A model generated the notes under the pieces. The model made no database searches, was not told where the DNA came from, and saw only the letters and a program-made list of their open reading frames with translations. From positions 1 through 25,949 of the forward strand of contig CALNBV010000195.1 in assembly GCA_937874515.1 (NCBI GenBank): a stretch of 25,949 nt of DNA, in the 5' to 3' direction. The position numbers were made by a program, and so were the translations under genes. Shown piece by piece: positions 15,768 to 23,542 of the stretch. Numbering within the stretch: the stretch's first letter is position 1; every line of letters begins with the position of its first letter. This DNA is from an uncultured Paenibacillaceae bacterium (GTDB taxonomy: Bacteria > Bacillota > Bacilli > Aneurinibacillales > Aneurinibacillaceae).

Positions 15768-16901
15768 TTATAAAGTACAATCAACAACGGTAACACCGGC
15801 TGCAGATAATGGAGTTAAGGTTAATGGAATACCTAAGATATTAATGGTAAGGGTCGCCACATTGGTGTTCTTATCAATAACAAGGGTAAATGGCAATGAC
15901 AATCCAACAAGGCCGTCAACTGTCAAGGTTAAGAAGCCTGTAACCGTCGTAACGCCTGGAGTTGGGAAGTTACATACAGGTGGATTAATTACTGTAGCTT
16001 CTAATGGTACAATAACAGCGCTAATGCCGAGGAGGGTAAGGACGGTTAAGCTACCAACAATGGTACTACCTGTGGTTTGACAGTTCGGACAAAGATTAAT
16101 GTTAAGGCTTGTTGCTATGATACTAAGTCCAAGAAGGTCAAAGAGGATTGGTACATAGAATTCCCCACTGGCAATACCTGTAACAGAACAATCACAGGAT
16201 GGTGTTGGGAAGATCTCTGGACATTGTGGTGGGAATTGACCAACAGGTGGGCATTGTAATGGAAGAATGTTTGCTGGAATTGGAGCACGAGGACGGCAGA
16301 AGCGTGCAATGACTTCTAATTTAACTTCTGCTTCAACTTGAATTTCTTTACAAATATTAACGTTAACGACGATTTGATTTTCATTTAAGAGAACAGAATC
16401 ACAAATAATTTGAGTTACACGACATAATACGTTGGTGCCTTGAGGAGCACAAAGCACATCTTTTTGGAAGATCTTCACATGGGTGTCAAATTCACAAATG
16501 ACAGTGCCGTTTGCAGAAACCACCAAATGGAGAGGAATGCTGGAAACAATGGCAACTAATTGAGCCTGAGTTCCATCCACAAGGGTAACATCTTCACGGC
16601 CAATTTCTAAACAGCATAATTCATCAGTTGGGCAAAATAAAGGTGCAGGAGTTGGTACAATGGGGATTGTTAAATCTGGAGTAGGAGCAGTACATGTCAC
16701 AGTGACTAATTGTCCTGAAGCAATAGCGTAAGCAATCGGTTGAACACATTCGATTGGCGGGGCAATATCCCGTTGATCCTGGGTATTTGCGACGGTCCAG
16801 TCATAAACTTTTTGCACACGAATACATTCAGGGTCTAATTGGGCAAGAAAAGATGGATCTACTTGACCCCCACGTATTGGTTTAATATCTTTCACGGACA
16901 T
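15768..16901 (-). CDS. Cysteine-rich, beta-rich protein, probable spore-surface component
   Basis: No signal peptide and no enzyme motif. The N-terminal part carries ECIRVQKVYDWTV, a motif I associate with Bacillales spore-surface and coat-like proteins. The middle (about residues 95-210) has regularly spaced cysteines in short beta segments, ending in KEIQVEAEVKLEVIARFCRPR-type sequence. The last 150 residues are hydrophobic, Thr/Val/Leu-rich, with internally similar segments. There are 20 cysteines in total. The frame is open to an ATG at 16967, but that ATG has no ribosome site. I prefer the ATG at 16901 (MSVKDIKPIRGG, 377 residues), which has GGAAGG 4 bases upstream and a sigma-K-like promoter 36 bases away that lies inside the longer frame. 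A role as target of the adjacent glycosylation cluster is inference. Confidence 0.72.
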   Translation of the reverse strand: MSVKDIKPIRGGQVDPSFLAQLDPECIRVQKVYDWTVANTQDQRDIAPPIECVQPIAYAIASGQLVTVTCTAPTPDLTIPIVPTPAPLFCPTDELCCLEIGREDVTLVDGTQAQLVAIVSSIPLHLVVSANGTVICEFDTHVKIFQKDVLCAPQGTNVLCRVTQIICDSVLLNENQIVVNVNICKEIQVEAEVKLEVIARFCRPRAPIPANILPLQCPPVGQFPPQCPEIFPTPSCDCSVTGIASGEFYVPILFDLLGLSIIATSLNINLCPNCQTTGSTIVGSLTVLTLLGISAVIVPLEATVINPPVCNFPTPGVTTVTGFLTLTVDGLVGLSLPFTLVIDKNTNVATLTINILGIPLTLTPLSAAGVTVVDCTL

Positions 16902-16936
16902 CCTACCTTCCATCATTTTTTTATCAAAGGATGGTA

Positions 16937-16964
16937 CATCATATGTAGGTAAGTGAATGTTGGT
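16937..16964 (-). promoter_or_regulatory. Candidate sigma-K promoter of the cysteine-rich gene
   Basis: On the minus strand an AC (16964-16963) is followed after 17 bases by CATATGATG (16945-16937), matching CATAnnnTA except the last base. It would start transcription between the two possible start codons and so supports the downstream start at 16901. Confidence 0.4.
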
Positions 16965-17006
16965 CATGGGTGTTCAAAAAAATTTTTAAAAAATTCATAT
17001 TTAATC

Positions 17007-17033
17007 ACTTTTTAAAAATGGGCGCATAGAATA
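17007..17033 (+). promoter_or_regulatory. Candidate sigma-K promoter of the 17066-18673 unit
   Basis: AC at 17007-17008, 16 bases, then CATAGAATA at 17025-17033, an exact match to the CATAnnnTA minus-10 of sigma K. The start codon is 33 bases downstream with AAAGGAGGG in between. It is the best of the sporulation promoter candidates in the window. Confidence 0.6.
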
Positions 17034-17065
17034 CCTAGAAATTTTATTAAAGGAGGGATATTAGA

Positions 17066-18256
17066 ATGGTAAAAGTGTTTCTTTTTAAAGAGCAGGTTTA
17101 CTCTGTAGATGAAGACCTTCTTCCTTCATTTCGTAAATTATGTGAACAGGTTGGATACCGTACACATTACAATCATTCAAATTTATCTTTATACTTAAAA
17201 CCATGGTTAGATGGTAAACGGATTATCATTCAATTAAAAAAAGACCATAAACAAGATATGATTTCTCGCCTTGAGAATTTACTAACTCCATATGGAGCCG
17301 ATATTGAATCAACACATGACACAAAGGGGGACCTTTTCTTTTACCTCCAATTTTCAAATCAGGAACAATTAGAAATCCTTTATTCTTCATCCCATAATAA
17401 AGGGGGGAAAGAACTAGCGAACTCCCTTTATACCTCTTTCCTTGAGTATTATCCTCAGAAAGTGGCAAAACCTATTTCTTTATGGAATCCTTTCTCTAAT
17501 GATAAACACAAGAAACTTCTAGGAAAAATCTATTGCCCTGCAATTATTATCAACCTGCCAAATTCAATTTCTACAGAAGATATTAATCAGGGGATTTTGC
17601 AGGGAATTCTACATTATTATAAAGTCCCAATTTTATTGCCACAAAATAATTCACCGAAAATTTGGGAGGAAATCATTCTGCAAGTATTAGAAATCAAAAA
17701 ACAGGAACTCTTTAATCATCAGGAAGAAAAAAACATTCCTATCCCCATTTCTACAACTCCAGTTCAAATCCAACCTGCACCTGAACCCATTCCCGAGCCT
17801 AAATATACCCCGGAACTAGAACCCGTGGCTCAAGTACAACTCACTCCAGAACTCCAGCCCCTTCCTGTAGAAGAACTTCCCCCCTTGCAAAAAGCAGTTC
17901 CTACATTAAATAAACCAACCAAATCCCCTCAGGAAATTGTGCAAGAACGAATTAATGAATTAAAAATGCAGATAAAATCCAATCCAGGTGCTTTAAATAA
18001 TCAAAACTTTGTAGTAAATCAAGAAAAGCTTAACCAGGCCAGAATAAATCAGGCAAGGGTGAACCAGACAAAAATGAATCAGAATCCATGGGATTCTTTG
18101 AAATCACATCCAAATTGGAACCAATCTTCCCTTATGAAAAAATCAACCCATAATGCCAATGGGCCAATCATTGATCCATTTAAACAAAAAAAATCGAAAA
18201 GTAATAGTAATCAATTTTCCAATGAAGTAAATCCCTTTGGTAAAGGGAAACGGTAG
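17066..18256 (+). CDS. Unrecognised sporulation-type protein with a degenerate Amidase_3-like region and low-complexity tail
   Basis: A 396-residue protein I do not recognise with certainty. Residues about 55-186 follow the order of an Amidase_3 (N-acetylmuramoyl-L-alanine amidase) fold: a LLTPYGADIESTHDTKGD strand, SSSHNKGGKELANSLYTSFLEY (104-128, here only in outline), then YCPAIIINLPNSIS (156-169), which parallels the PAVLVELGF strand, and GILQGILHYY. The usual zinc-binding histidines and the final glutamate are missing, so it would be inactive. Residues 225-290 are rich in Pro and Glu, and the tail is rich in Asn, Gln and Lys with degenerate N-Q-x-x-x repeats. It has no signal peptide. 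AAAGGAGGG precedes the ATG and a sigma-K-like promoter lies just upstream. It forms a unit with the JAMM peptidase 12 bases downstream. Confidence 0.7.
   Translation: MVKVFLFKEQVYSVDEDLLPSFRKLCEQVGYRTHYNHSNLSLYLKPWLDGKRIIIQLKKDHKQDMISRLENLLTPYGADIESTHDTKGDLFFYLQFSNQEQLEILYSSSHNKGGKELANSLYTSFLEYYPQKVAKPISLWNPFSNDKHKKLLGKIYCPAIIINLPNSISTEDINQGILQGILHYYKVPILLPQNNSPKIWEEIILQVLEIKKQELFNHQEEKNIPIPISTTPVQIQPAPEPIPEPKYTPELEPVAQVQLTPELQPLPVEELPPLQKAVPTLNKPTKSPQEIVQERINELKMQIKSNPGALNNQNFVVNQEKLNQARINQARVNQTKMNQNPWDSLKSHPNWNQSSLMKKSTHNANGPIIDPFKQKKSKSNSNQFSNEVNPFGKGKR
18032..18085 (+). repeat. Degenerate 15-bp tandem repeats (about 3.6 copies)
   Basis: Units begin at 18032, 18047, 18062 and 18077 (last one partial), each starting AAYCAG and encoding N-Q followed by A-R-I, A-R-V and T-K-M. 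They lie in the low-complexity tail of the gene at 17066. Confidence 0.8.
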
Positions 18257-18268
18257 CAAGGAGGAACA

Positions 18269-18673
18269 ATGTTCCCCTTTATGATCAAATGTGATGCTTA
18301 TCAGCAAATGGTTACTTATTGCCAATCACAAATCCCCTTTGAAGCTTGTGGAATTTTATCAGGTATCAATCAAGTAGTGACTACCACCTGGTGTTTACCC
18401 AATGCAGAGAGAAGTCCTTATCGCTATTCCATCGCACTTCCTTTTATCAATCAAACATTTTCTTCAATCAAGCAAAAAGGTGAACAATTTCTAGGTATTT
18501 TTCATTCTCATCCAACCGCCCCCCCAGATCCCTCCCCTGAAGACATTCGCAATGCCAATTATCCTGAAGCAACCTATGTCATTGTATCTTTATTAACATA
18601 TCCCCCACAAACAGGATGTTTCCAAATTCTCCATCATCAATCTTTTAAGAAACAACTAGTAGTGGTGCCATAA
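18269..18673 (+). CDS. JAMM/MPN (M67-type) metallopeptidase
   Basis: A 134-residue single-domain JAMM (JAB1/MPN/Mov34) protein. The zinc site is complete: E25 in PFEACGIL, H79 and H81 in GIFHSHP, and the S89-x-x-D92 end of the HxHx7SxxD motif. Bacterial relatives cleave isopeptide or C-terminal peptide bonds, for example on ubiquitin-like sulfur carriers, so this one should be an active peptidase. There is no moeB, thiS or cysM-type gene here; instead it sits 12 bases behind the unrecognised spore-type gene, with AAGGAGG and a short 4-base spacing before the ATG. A role in processing a spore protein is inference. The family call is firm, the substrate unknown. Confidence 0.87.
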   Translation: MFPFMIKCDAYQQMVTYCQSQIPFEACGILSGINQVVTTTWCLPNAERSPYRYSIALPFINQTFSSIKQKGEQFLGIFHSHPTAPPDPSPEDIRNANYPEATYVIVSLLTYPPQTGCFQILHHQSFKKQLVVVP

Positions 18674-18675
18674 AT

Positions 18676-18717
18676 AAAAAAGAGGTTGGGGATAATTAAA
18701 CCCCTAACCTCTTTTTT
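18676..18717. terminator. Bidirectional terminator between the JAMM gene and dctB
   Basis: A stem of about 16 bp with one bulged base (18676-18691 with 18701-18717), a 9-base loop, A-run on the left and T-run on the right. The stop codon of dctB (18716-18718) overlaps its right arm. Confidence 0.9.
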
Positions 18718-19756
18718 ATTTTTTTAATTTTTGCCACTCTTTAATAACCTGGTCTCCAATTTGATTCGTAAATTGGGAATGAACAGGACGAAAGGCCTCT
18801 TTCCACAACTTCTTTTCTCCTTCAGTTTGAAAATGGATCCGTATCATTTTATTTTCCATTAGATCTTCTAAAGCCTCTTGGTTAATTCTTTTAGCATATT
18901 GGCGTACCCATTCCGTTGTTTCATTCATTGCTTCAATGATTGCCTGTTGATTATTTTTATTCAAACCATTCCAGGTATCCCTATTCATTAATACAAAGTA
19001 ACCAAGATAACCGTGATTAAAAATCGTCAAATCTTTTTGCACTTGATAAAATCTCTTACTATAAATATTTGAAAGGGTGTTTTCTTCCCCATCATATGTG
19101 CCATTCTCCAGTTGACGGTATAGTTCATTAAAAGAATCAGTTTTTGCATTTGCGCCAAGAGCCTGAAACTGGGAATGAAGGACTGGACTTGCCATTACTC
19201 GAAAGGACAGTCCTTTAAAATCATCAGGGTTAATCAGGCTTTGATTAGCGGTCATCTGTTTAAATCCATTATCCCACAAAGCTAATCCCTTTACATTCCC
19301 ATTGCTTATGGATTGGAATAAAAGTTGGCCTAATTTACCATCCATTCCCTTTTTAATCATTTGTTCATTATCGAAAGCATAAGGCAGATCAAAGATTAAT
19401 AACTGGGGAAAAAAAGTAGACAGATTAGATATTGACGGGGCAATCATTTCTACTTTCCCATCCTGCAACGCCTGAAATTCATTATTATCATTAAATAACA
19501 CTGCATTGGAATATATTCTAACTTCAACCATTCCCTGGGTTTTCAAACGTACCAATTCAGCAAAACGACTGGCTGCAAGTCCTTTTGGGGTGTTTTCAGC
19601 AACCACATGGCTAAAACGGATGACTACTTTTTTACCAAGTCCTGTTTGTTCATCATCATAAATGGTGGGCTTATTCATAGTAAAACCAGATCCAATAAAC
19701 ACTGCTATGATGATTACGGCAAAAGAAGTCAAGATTAACCTGTTATATGTTTGCAC
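18716..19756 (-). CDS. dctB: C4-dicarboxylate-binding co-sensor protein (DctP-type)
   Basis: A 346-residue extracytoplasmic solute-binding protein of the TRAP DctP family. An N-terminal hydrophobic segment (about residues 7-25) lacks a lipobox cysteine, so it is probably an uncleaved membrane anchor or ordinary signal peptide. The stretch IYDDEQTGLGKKVVIRFSHV leading to VAENTPKGLAA resembles Bacillus subtilis DctB, and R187 in LSFRVMASP is the type of arginine that binds the carboxylate in this family. No TRAP permease genes (dctQ, dctM) are present. In B. subtilis the corresponding protein assists the sensor kinase DctS rather than feeding a TRAP transporter, and the arrangement here (with dctA, dctR and dctS directly upstream) supports the same job. 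Confidence 0.88.
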   Translation of the reverse strand: MQTYNRLILTSFAVIIIAVFIGSGFTMNKPTIYDDEQTGLGKKVVIRFSHVVAENTPKGLAASRFAELVRLKTQGMVEVRIYSNAVLFNDNNEFQALQDGKVEMIAPSISNLSTFFPQLLIFDLPYAFDNEQMIKKGMDGKLGQLLFQSISNGNVKGLALWDNGFKQMTANQSLINPDDFKGLSFRVMASPVLHSQFQALGANAKTDSFNELYRQLENGTYDGEENTLSNIYSKRFYQVQKDLTIFNHGYLGYFVLMNRDTWNGLNKNNQQAIIEAMNETTEWVRQYAKRINQEALEDLMENKMIRIHFQTEGEKKLWKEAFRPVHSQFTNQIGDQVIKEWQKLKK

Positions 19757-19777
19757 CTGTTAACACCCCATATATCT

Positions 19778-21052
19778 TTATGCTGTTAAACTCTCTTCTT
19801 GTTGTTTATAGTTTAACTGAACGACTGCTTCATTATGTTTGGCCTGGTCAAATGCATTTTCATTTTTGGAAACAACCAAGGTTGCGATACCATTTCCAAT
19901 AAGGTTTACAATGGCACGACCTTCTGACATGAAGCGGTCTACACCGATTAAAAGAGCAAGGCCTTCAATTGGAATAACATTTAATGATGCCAGGGTTGAC
20001 GCAAGGACAATAAAACCACCACCGGTTACAGCTGCTGCCCCTTTAGAAGTAAGTAACAGGATGGCAATAATCGTTAACTGCTGTGTTAAGCTTAAATCCA
20101 CATGAAATACTTGGGCTAAAAAGATCACCGCCATGGACAGATAAATGGTTGTCCCATCAAGGTTAAAGGAATATCCAGTTGGAATAACAAGGCCAACTAC
20201 GGATTTTTCACATCCATACTTCTCCATTTTTCTCATCATGTTTGGAAGAACAGATTCTGAGGATGATGTCCCGAGTACAATCAGCAGTTCTTGCTTAATG
20301 TACTTGAGATAATTCCATAAACTAAATCCATACATTTTACAAATAATATTTAAAACCACAAAAACAAATAAAAACATGGTCATATATACACTAAACATCA
20401 ATTTACTTAATGGAATTAATGTTGCTAATCCATATTTACCAATGCTAAAGGCCATTCCCCCAAAGGCACCAATGGGAGCAAGTTTCATAATAAAACCTAA
20501 TATTTTGAAGAAAATTTTAGATGAAAGATCTAGGAATTTAAGAATTGGTTCCCCGGCCTTGCCTAAGAAAGTGAGTGCACAGCCAAACAAAATAGAAAAG
20601 AATAAAACTTGCAGGATGTCCCCTTTCGCAAAGGCATCTACCACATTAGAAGGAACGATATGTGTAAAGAACTCCACCCAATCCATTTGTTTTGCACTCT
20701 CAACATATTGGTTAATATTACCTTTCTGCAATTTACTAGGGTCCAGACCTGCACCTGGCTTAACAACATTTGCCACCATAATCCCAATAATTAAAGCAAA
20801 GGTGGTAACGATTTCAAAATAGATAATCGCCTTTCCCCCAACACGGCCAACCTTTTTCATATTTCCCATACTAGCAATTCCTAACACAATGGTTAAGAAA
20901 ATAATGGGAGCTATGATCATTTTAATCATCTTAATAAAGGTATCCCCTAAAGGTTTCATTTCTTGTCCAATTGATGGCCACAATGCACCGACAAGGACAC
21001 CAAGAATAATTGCAATAATTACTTGAAACGTCATATTTTTCAGAAGTTTCAT
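19778..21052 (-). CDS. dctA: C4-dicarboxylate:cation symporter, DAACS family
   Basis: A 424-residue membrane transporter for succinate, fumarate and malate (called dctP in B. subtilis). It has the family pattern of eight membrane helices and two re-entrant hairpins: GTSSSESVLPNMM (serine-rich hairpin, SSS at 263-265), SFNLDGTTIYL (297-302 for NLDGTT), a GGGFIVLASTL segment, and DRFMSEGRAIVNLIGNGIA as the C-terminal substrate-binding helix. The frame is open to 21205, overlapping dctR, but the ATG at 21052 has AGGAGG at 6 bases and gives the usual MKLLKNMTFQV start. The 85-base gap after dctR contains an inverted repeat and a possible hairpin over the ribosome site. It is the likely target of DctS/DctR control. 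Confidence 0.95.
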   Translation of the reverse strand: MKLLKNMTFQVIIAIILGVLVGALWPSIGQEMKPLGDTFIKMIKMIIAPIIFLTIVLGIASMGNMKKVGRVGGKAIIYFEIVTTFALIIGIMVANVVKPGAGLDPSKLQKGNINQYVESAKQMDWVEFFTHIVPSNVVDAFAKGDILQVLFFSILFGCALTFLGKAGEPILKFLDLSSKIFFKILGFIMKLAPIGAFGGMAFSIGKYGLATLIPLSKLMFSVYMTMFLFVFVVLNIICKMYGFSLWNYLKYIKQELLIVLGTSSSESVLPNMMRKMEKYGCEKSVVGLVIPTGYSFNLDGTTIYLSMAVIFLAQVFHVDLSLTQQLTIIAILLLTSKGAAAVTGGGFIVLASTLASLNVIPIEGLALLIGVDRFMSEGRAIVNLIGNGIATLVVSKNENAFDQAKHNEAVVQLNYKQQEESLTA

Positions 21053-21056
21053 ATTG

Positions 21057-21136
21057 TCCCTCCTCCATAAATACTCTATGTTTTCTGATATTTCTATGAT
21101 AGCGATTTCAATAGAGGAGGAGAAGTTTCCGAACTT
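21057..21136 (-). promoter_or_regulatory. dctA leader: inverted repeat and possible ribosome-site-masking hairpin
   Basis: Just behind the dctR stop is the inverted repeat AAGTTTCCGAACTT (21123-21136; 5-bp arms, 4-base spacer), a possible regulator site. Downstream on the minus strand CTCCTCC (about 21122-21116) can pair with the GGAGGAG of the dctA ribosome site (about 21065-21058), with a second inner helix TCTAT/ATAGA. No convincing sigma-A promoter could be picked out. Both elements are visible but their function is inferred. Confidence 0.3.
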
Positions 21137-21137
21137 A

Positions 21138-21848
21138 TTAAACTTTTTGTTCATTTTGTTCATCAAGCCAACTAAATAATTTCGTTGGCCGACCAATTGT
21201 CCCATAAATCATATTTGATTTTACCTTACCTATTCCTTCTAAGTACTCTAAATAACGTCGAACGGTTACCCTGGACATACCAATTTTATTGCCTATATCT
21301 TCTGCAGAGATTCCTGACTTAATTTCTCGAATACAATCAGAAATTTGTTGTAGGGTAAAGGATTGAATTCCTTTGGGGAAGATTTCCTTTGTTTCGTTTT
21401 TCACATGATGAGAAATCTCCATATTCATGGCATAGTCAAATACCTTCTGAGATAATTTCTCTGATTTTCTTTGATTATAATATTGTCGATAACGAAGCAG
21501 GGCTTTCTGAATTCGTTCAAAGTGAAAAGGTTTAAAAACATAATCTAGGGCCCCTAAACGAATGACTTTCAGCACAGTTTCCCGATCGTTAGCTGCAGTT
21601 ACGGCAATCACATCAATGTCTAGATCCTGGTTACGAATTATTTTCAAGGTATCTAACCCACTTTTCCCTGGCATATATAAATCAAGAATAACAAGCTGGG
21701 GTCTTAGTTCTGCAATTTTTTCTAATGCTTCATCCCCGTTTTTAGCAATGCCAACTATTTTGAACCCATCTACACGTTCTATAAATGAAGCATTAATTTG
21801 CTGCACCATGGGATCATCTTCTACAAGTAAGACAGAAATTGTTTCCAC
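21138..21848 (-). CDS. dctR: C4-dicarboxylate response regulator, CitB/DcuR type
   Basis: A 236-residue two-component regulator. The N-terminal receiver domain has the acidic pair D11/D12, phosphoacceptor D56 in ILDLYMPG, T84 and K106 in VFKPF. The C-terminal part (about 150-230) is the winged/helix-turn-helix DNA-binding domain of the CitB family, with AEDIGNKIGMSRVTVRRYLEYL as the recognition region. The start is GTG at 21848 with GAGGG 8 bases upstream, 3 bases after the dctS stop, so it is translated with dctS. Its likely target is the dctA gene downstream. Strong call. Confidence 0.95.
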   Translation of the reverse strand: METISVLLVEDDPMVQQINASFIERVDGFKIVGIAKNGDEALEKIAELRPQLVILDLYMPGKSGLDTLKIIRNQDLDIDVIAVTAANDRETVLKVIRLGALDYVFKPFHFERIQKALLRYRQYYNQRKSEKLSQKVFDYAMNMEISHHVKNETKEIFPKGIQSFTLQQISDCIREIKSGISAEDIGNKIGMSRVTVRRYLEYLEGIGKVKSNMIYGTIGRPTKLFSWLDEQNEQKV

Positions 21849-21851
21849 ATA

Positions 21852-23450
21852 TCATCCCTCTTTTCTTTCCATAGGAATCCGAATGGTTATACGGGTACCA
21901 TGACCTAAATCACTATCAACCTCAATTTCACCACCACTACGATTAACAATAGAAGATACCAGGTATAGGCCTATCCCATGTTCTGCAGTACCTTTTGTAG
22001 AAAAACCCTTGGTAAATATTCGAACTTGGTCTTCCTGAGAAATCCCCTTTCCATTATCTTCTACCTCGATGGTTAAAAAGCTCTCATCCTGTAAGATCGA
22101 TACTTCCACTTGTTTTTCTATATTGCTCATTTCTCGTAGACTATCAAAGGCATTTTCAATAAGATTTCCCAGAATAATAACAATATCGTGATACACTACA
22201 TTTTGTGGAAAATGGGAAAAATTACTATATGGATCAACACGAAGTTGAATATCCAATTCTTTCGCTCGACTAATCTTACCAACTAGAAGTCCTAACAAAT
22301 TAAAATCTTTTATGCGATCGCCTAGAAAATGAATCAATTTCTCTTCTTCCTGACTTATTTGAAAAATATACCCTAATGCTTCCTGTTCTTTGCCTAATTG
22401 AATCAATCCAGCAATTGTATGTAGCATGTTGCTATGCTCATGGTTTTTCACTCGTAAGGCATCAATATATCCCTTCACACCCGTTAATTCTTCTGCAAGG
22501 CGGGTGACTTCAGTTTTATCTTGAAAAATTGCAAGGGCACCAGCAATTTTATCTTTTATTCTAATGGGTACCCGGTTACTAACAATTAACGTATCGCCGA
22601 TATAAAACAGCTGATTATAAATGGCATGTCCCACAGTAAGAATTTCCGGTAAACGGGTATCAGGAATTACATCGCTGATATTTTTCCCTATTACATCCCC
22701 CTTAATTTTAAGCATGTTACGTGCCCCATCATTAACAACAGTAATTCGTTCTTTTTCATCTATAGCAATAACTCCTTCAAGCATGGCATGGAAAGCGGCC
22801 GTTCGTTCATCAAGGGTTCGAGCCAATTCCTGGGGTTCTAGGTGGAAGGTTTGTCGCTTAATATGGCTAGCTAAAAGATAAGAACCCCCAATGCCAACGG
22901 TAAGAGTAAGGAATAAAACAAGAAGAATCTGCTGAAGAAGGTCATGTATGATCATATTTATTTTTGGTACAGTATTACCGACCATGGCCACACCAACCTG
23001 CTGATGCCGATTATTCATTATTGGTGCATAGGCACGAACACCTTCCCCCAACTCCCCTTTAACTCCAATGACATAAATATGTTCTGCAAAAGCTGGCCTG
23101 GCTTCATTTACATTAAACAAAGTCCCGACTCGACTCTCTAAGGGGTGGGACATTCGTTTCCCTTGCATATCAAGTACAACGATATAATCAGACCCATAAA
23201 TGGCTCTCATTTTCTCGACTAAAGGCTGTATCAGCTTTTCGCCGTCTTGCTTTTCCACATTTTCAATAATCTGTGGAATCTGAGCGATAACCCGTGCTGT
23301 TAAAAGGGACCACTTGCTTAAATCCTCTGTTTTTACATTAATGATTTTCCCTACAAGAACAATGGTTCCGACTAATAAGGAGAACAAAACAATGGTAGAG
23401 GCTAACAAAGTAATTTTCCAACGGATGGGCCAGCTATTTAACTTCATCAT
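21852..23450 (-). CDS. dctS: C4-dicarboxylate sensor histidine kinase, DcuS/CitA type
   Basis: Counted from the ATG at 23450, this is a 532-residue membrane kinase. A first membrane helix (about 11-37) is followed by an extracytoplasmic PAS-like sensor domain (about 38-165) with PLESRVGTLFNV and GVRAYAPI segments, a second helix (about 172-195), a cytoplasmic PAS domain (about 215-310), and the kinase core. The phosphorylated histidine is H337 in VKNHEHSNMLHTI, the N-box is LIENAFDS (about 430-437) and the G-box is DNGKGIS (about 465). An open frame reaches a TTG at 23477, but GAGGG 7 bases before the 23450 ATG fits better. It heads the dctS-dctR-dctA-dctB order, and DctB probably contributes to its ligand sensing. 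Confidence 0.95.
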   Translation of the reverse strand: MMKLNSWPIRWKITLLASTIVLFSLLVGTIVLVGKIINVKTEDLSKWSLLTARVIAQIPQIIENVEKQDGEKLIQPLVEKMRAIYGSDYIVVLDMQGKRMSHPLESRVGTLFNVNEARPAFAEHIYVIGVKGELGEGVRAYAPIMNNRHQQVGVAMVGNTVPKINMIIHDLLQQILLVLFLTLTVGIGGSYLLASHIKRQTFHLEPQELARTLDERTAAFHAMLEGVIAIDEKERITVVNDGARNMLKIKGDVIGKNISDVIPDTRLPEILTVGHAIYNQLFYIGDTLIVSNRVPIRIKDKIAGALAIFQDKTEVTRLAEELTGVKGYIDALRVKNHEHSNMLHTIAGLIQLGKEQEALGYIFQISQEEEKLIHFLGDRIKDFNLLGLLVGKISRAKELDIQLRVDPYSNFSHFPQNVVYHDIVIILGNLIENAFDSLREMSNIEKQVEVSILQDESFLTIEVEDNGKGISQEDQVRIFTKGFSTKGTAEHGIGLYLVSSIVNRSGGEIEVDSDLGHGTRITIRIPMERKEG

Positions 23451-23512
23451 ACACATTCCCTCGCCTTTTACTTGCAATTCCCTTCATTTTATCATTTTTT
23501 CCAAAGATAAAG

Positions 23513-23542
23513 AAAAAAAGGAGCCCGCGATAAAGGGCTCCT
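23513..23542 (-). terminator. Rho-independent terminator ending in the stop codon of the upstream gene
   Basis: A perfect 8-bp GC-rich stem (23542-23535 with 23526-23519), 8-base loop, then TTTTTTT on the minus strand. The TAG stop of the gene at 23541 (bases 23543-23541) overlaps the first stem base pairs. Confidence 0.9.

Noticed and set aside
15718..16080. A 120-codon open frame on the plus strand antisense to the cysteine-rich gene
   Set aside because: It has no ribosome site, has Val/Thr-rich composition produced by the opposite strand, and lies over the terminator.
16995..17003. CATATTTAA as the minus-10 of a sporulation promoter upstream of the 17066 gene
   Set aside because: It lacks the T of CATAnnnT and an AC at the right distance; CATAGAATA at 17025 fits fully.
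18269..18673. JAMM protein as part of a sulfur-carrier (ThiS/CysO) system
   Set aside because: No carrier protein, MoeB-like or cysteine synthase gene is present in the window.
20376..20822. A 148-codon plus-strand frame antisense to dctA
   Set aside because: It is a shadow of a clear transporter gene with no recognisable family or ribosome site.
18716..21052. A TRAP transporter operon
   Set aside because: Only the binding protein is TRAP-like; the membrane protein is a DAACS symporter with SSS and NLDGTT motifs, not DctM or DctQ.
19778..21205. dctA starting at 21205, overlapping dctR
   Set aside because: The extra 51 residues are a shifted reading of dctR and its leader; the ATG at 21052 has a strong ribosome site and the family-typical start.
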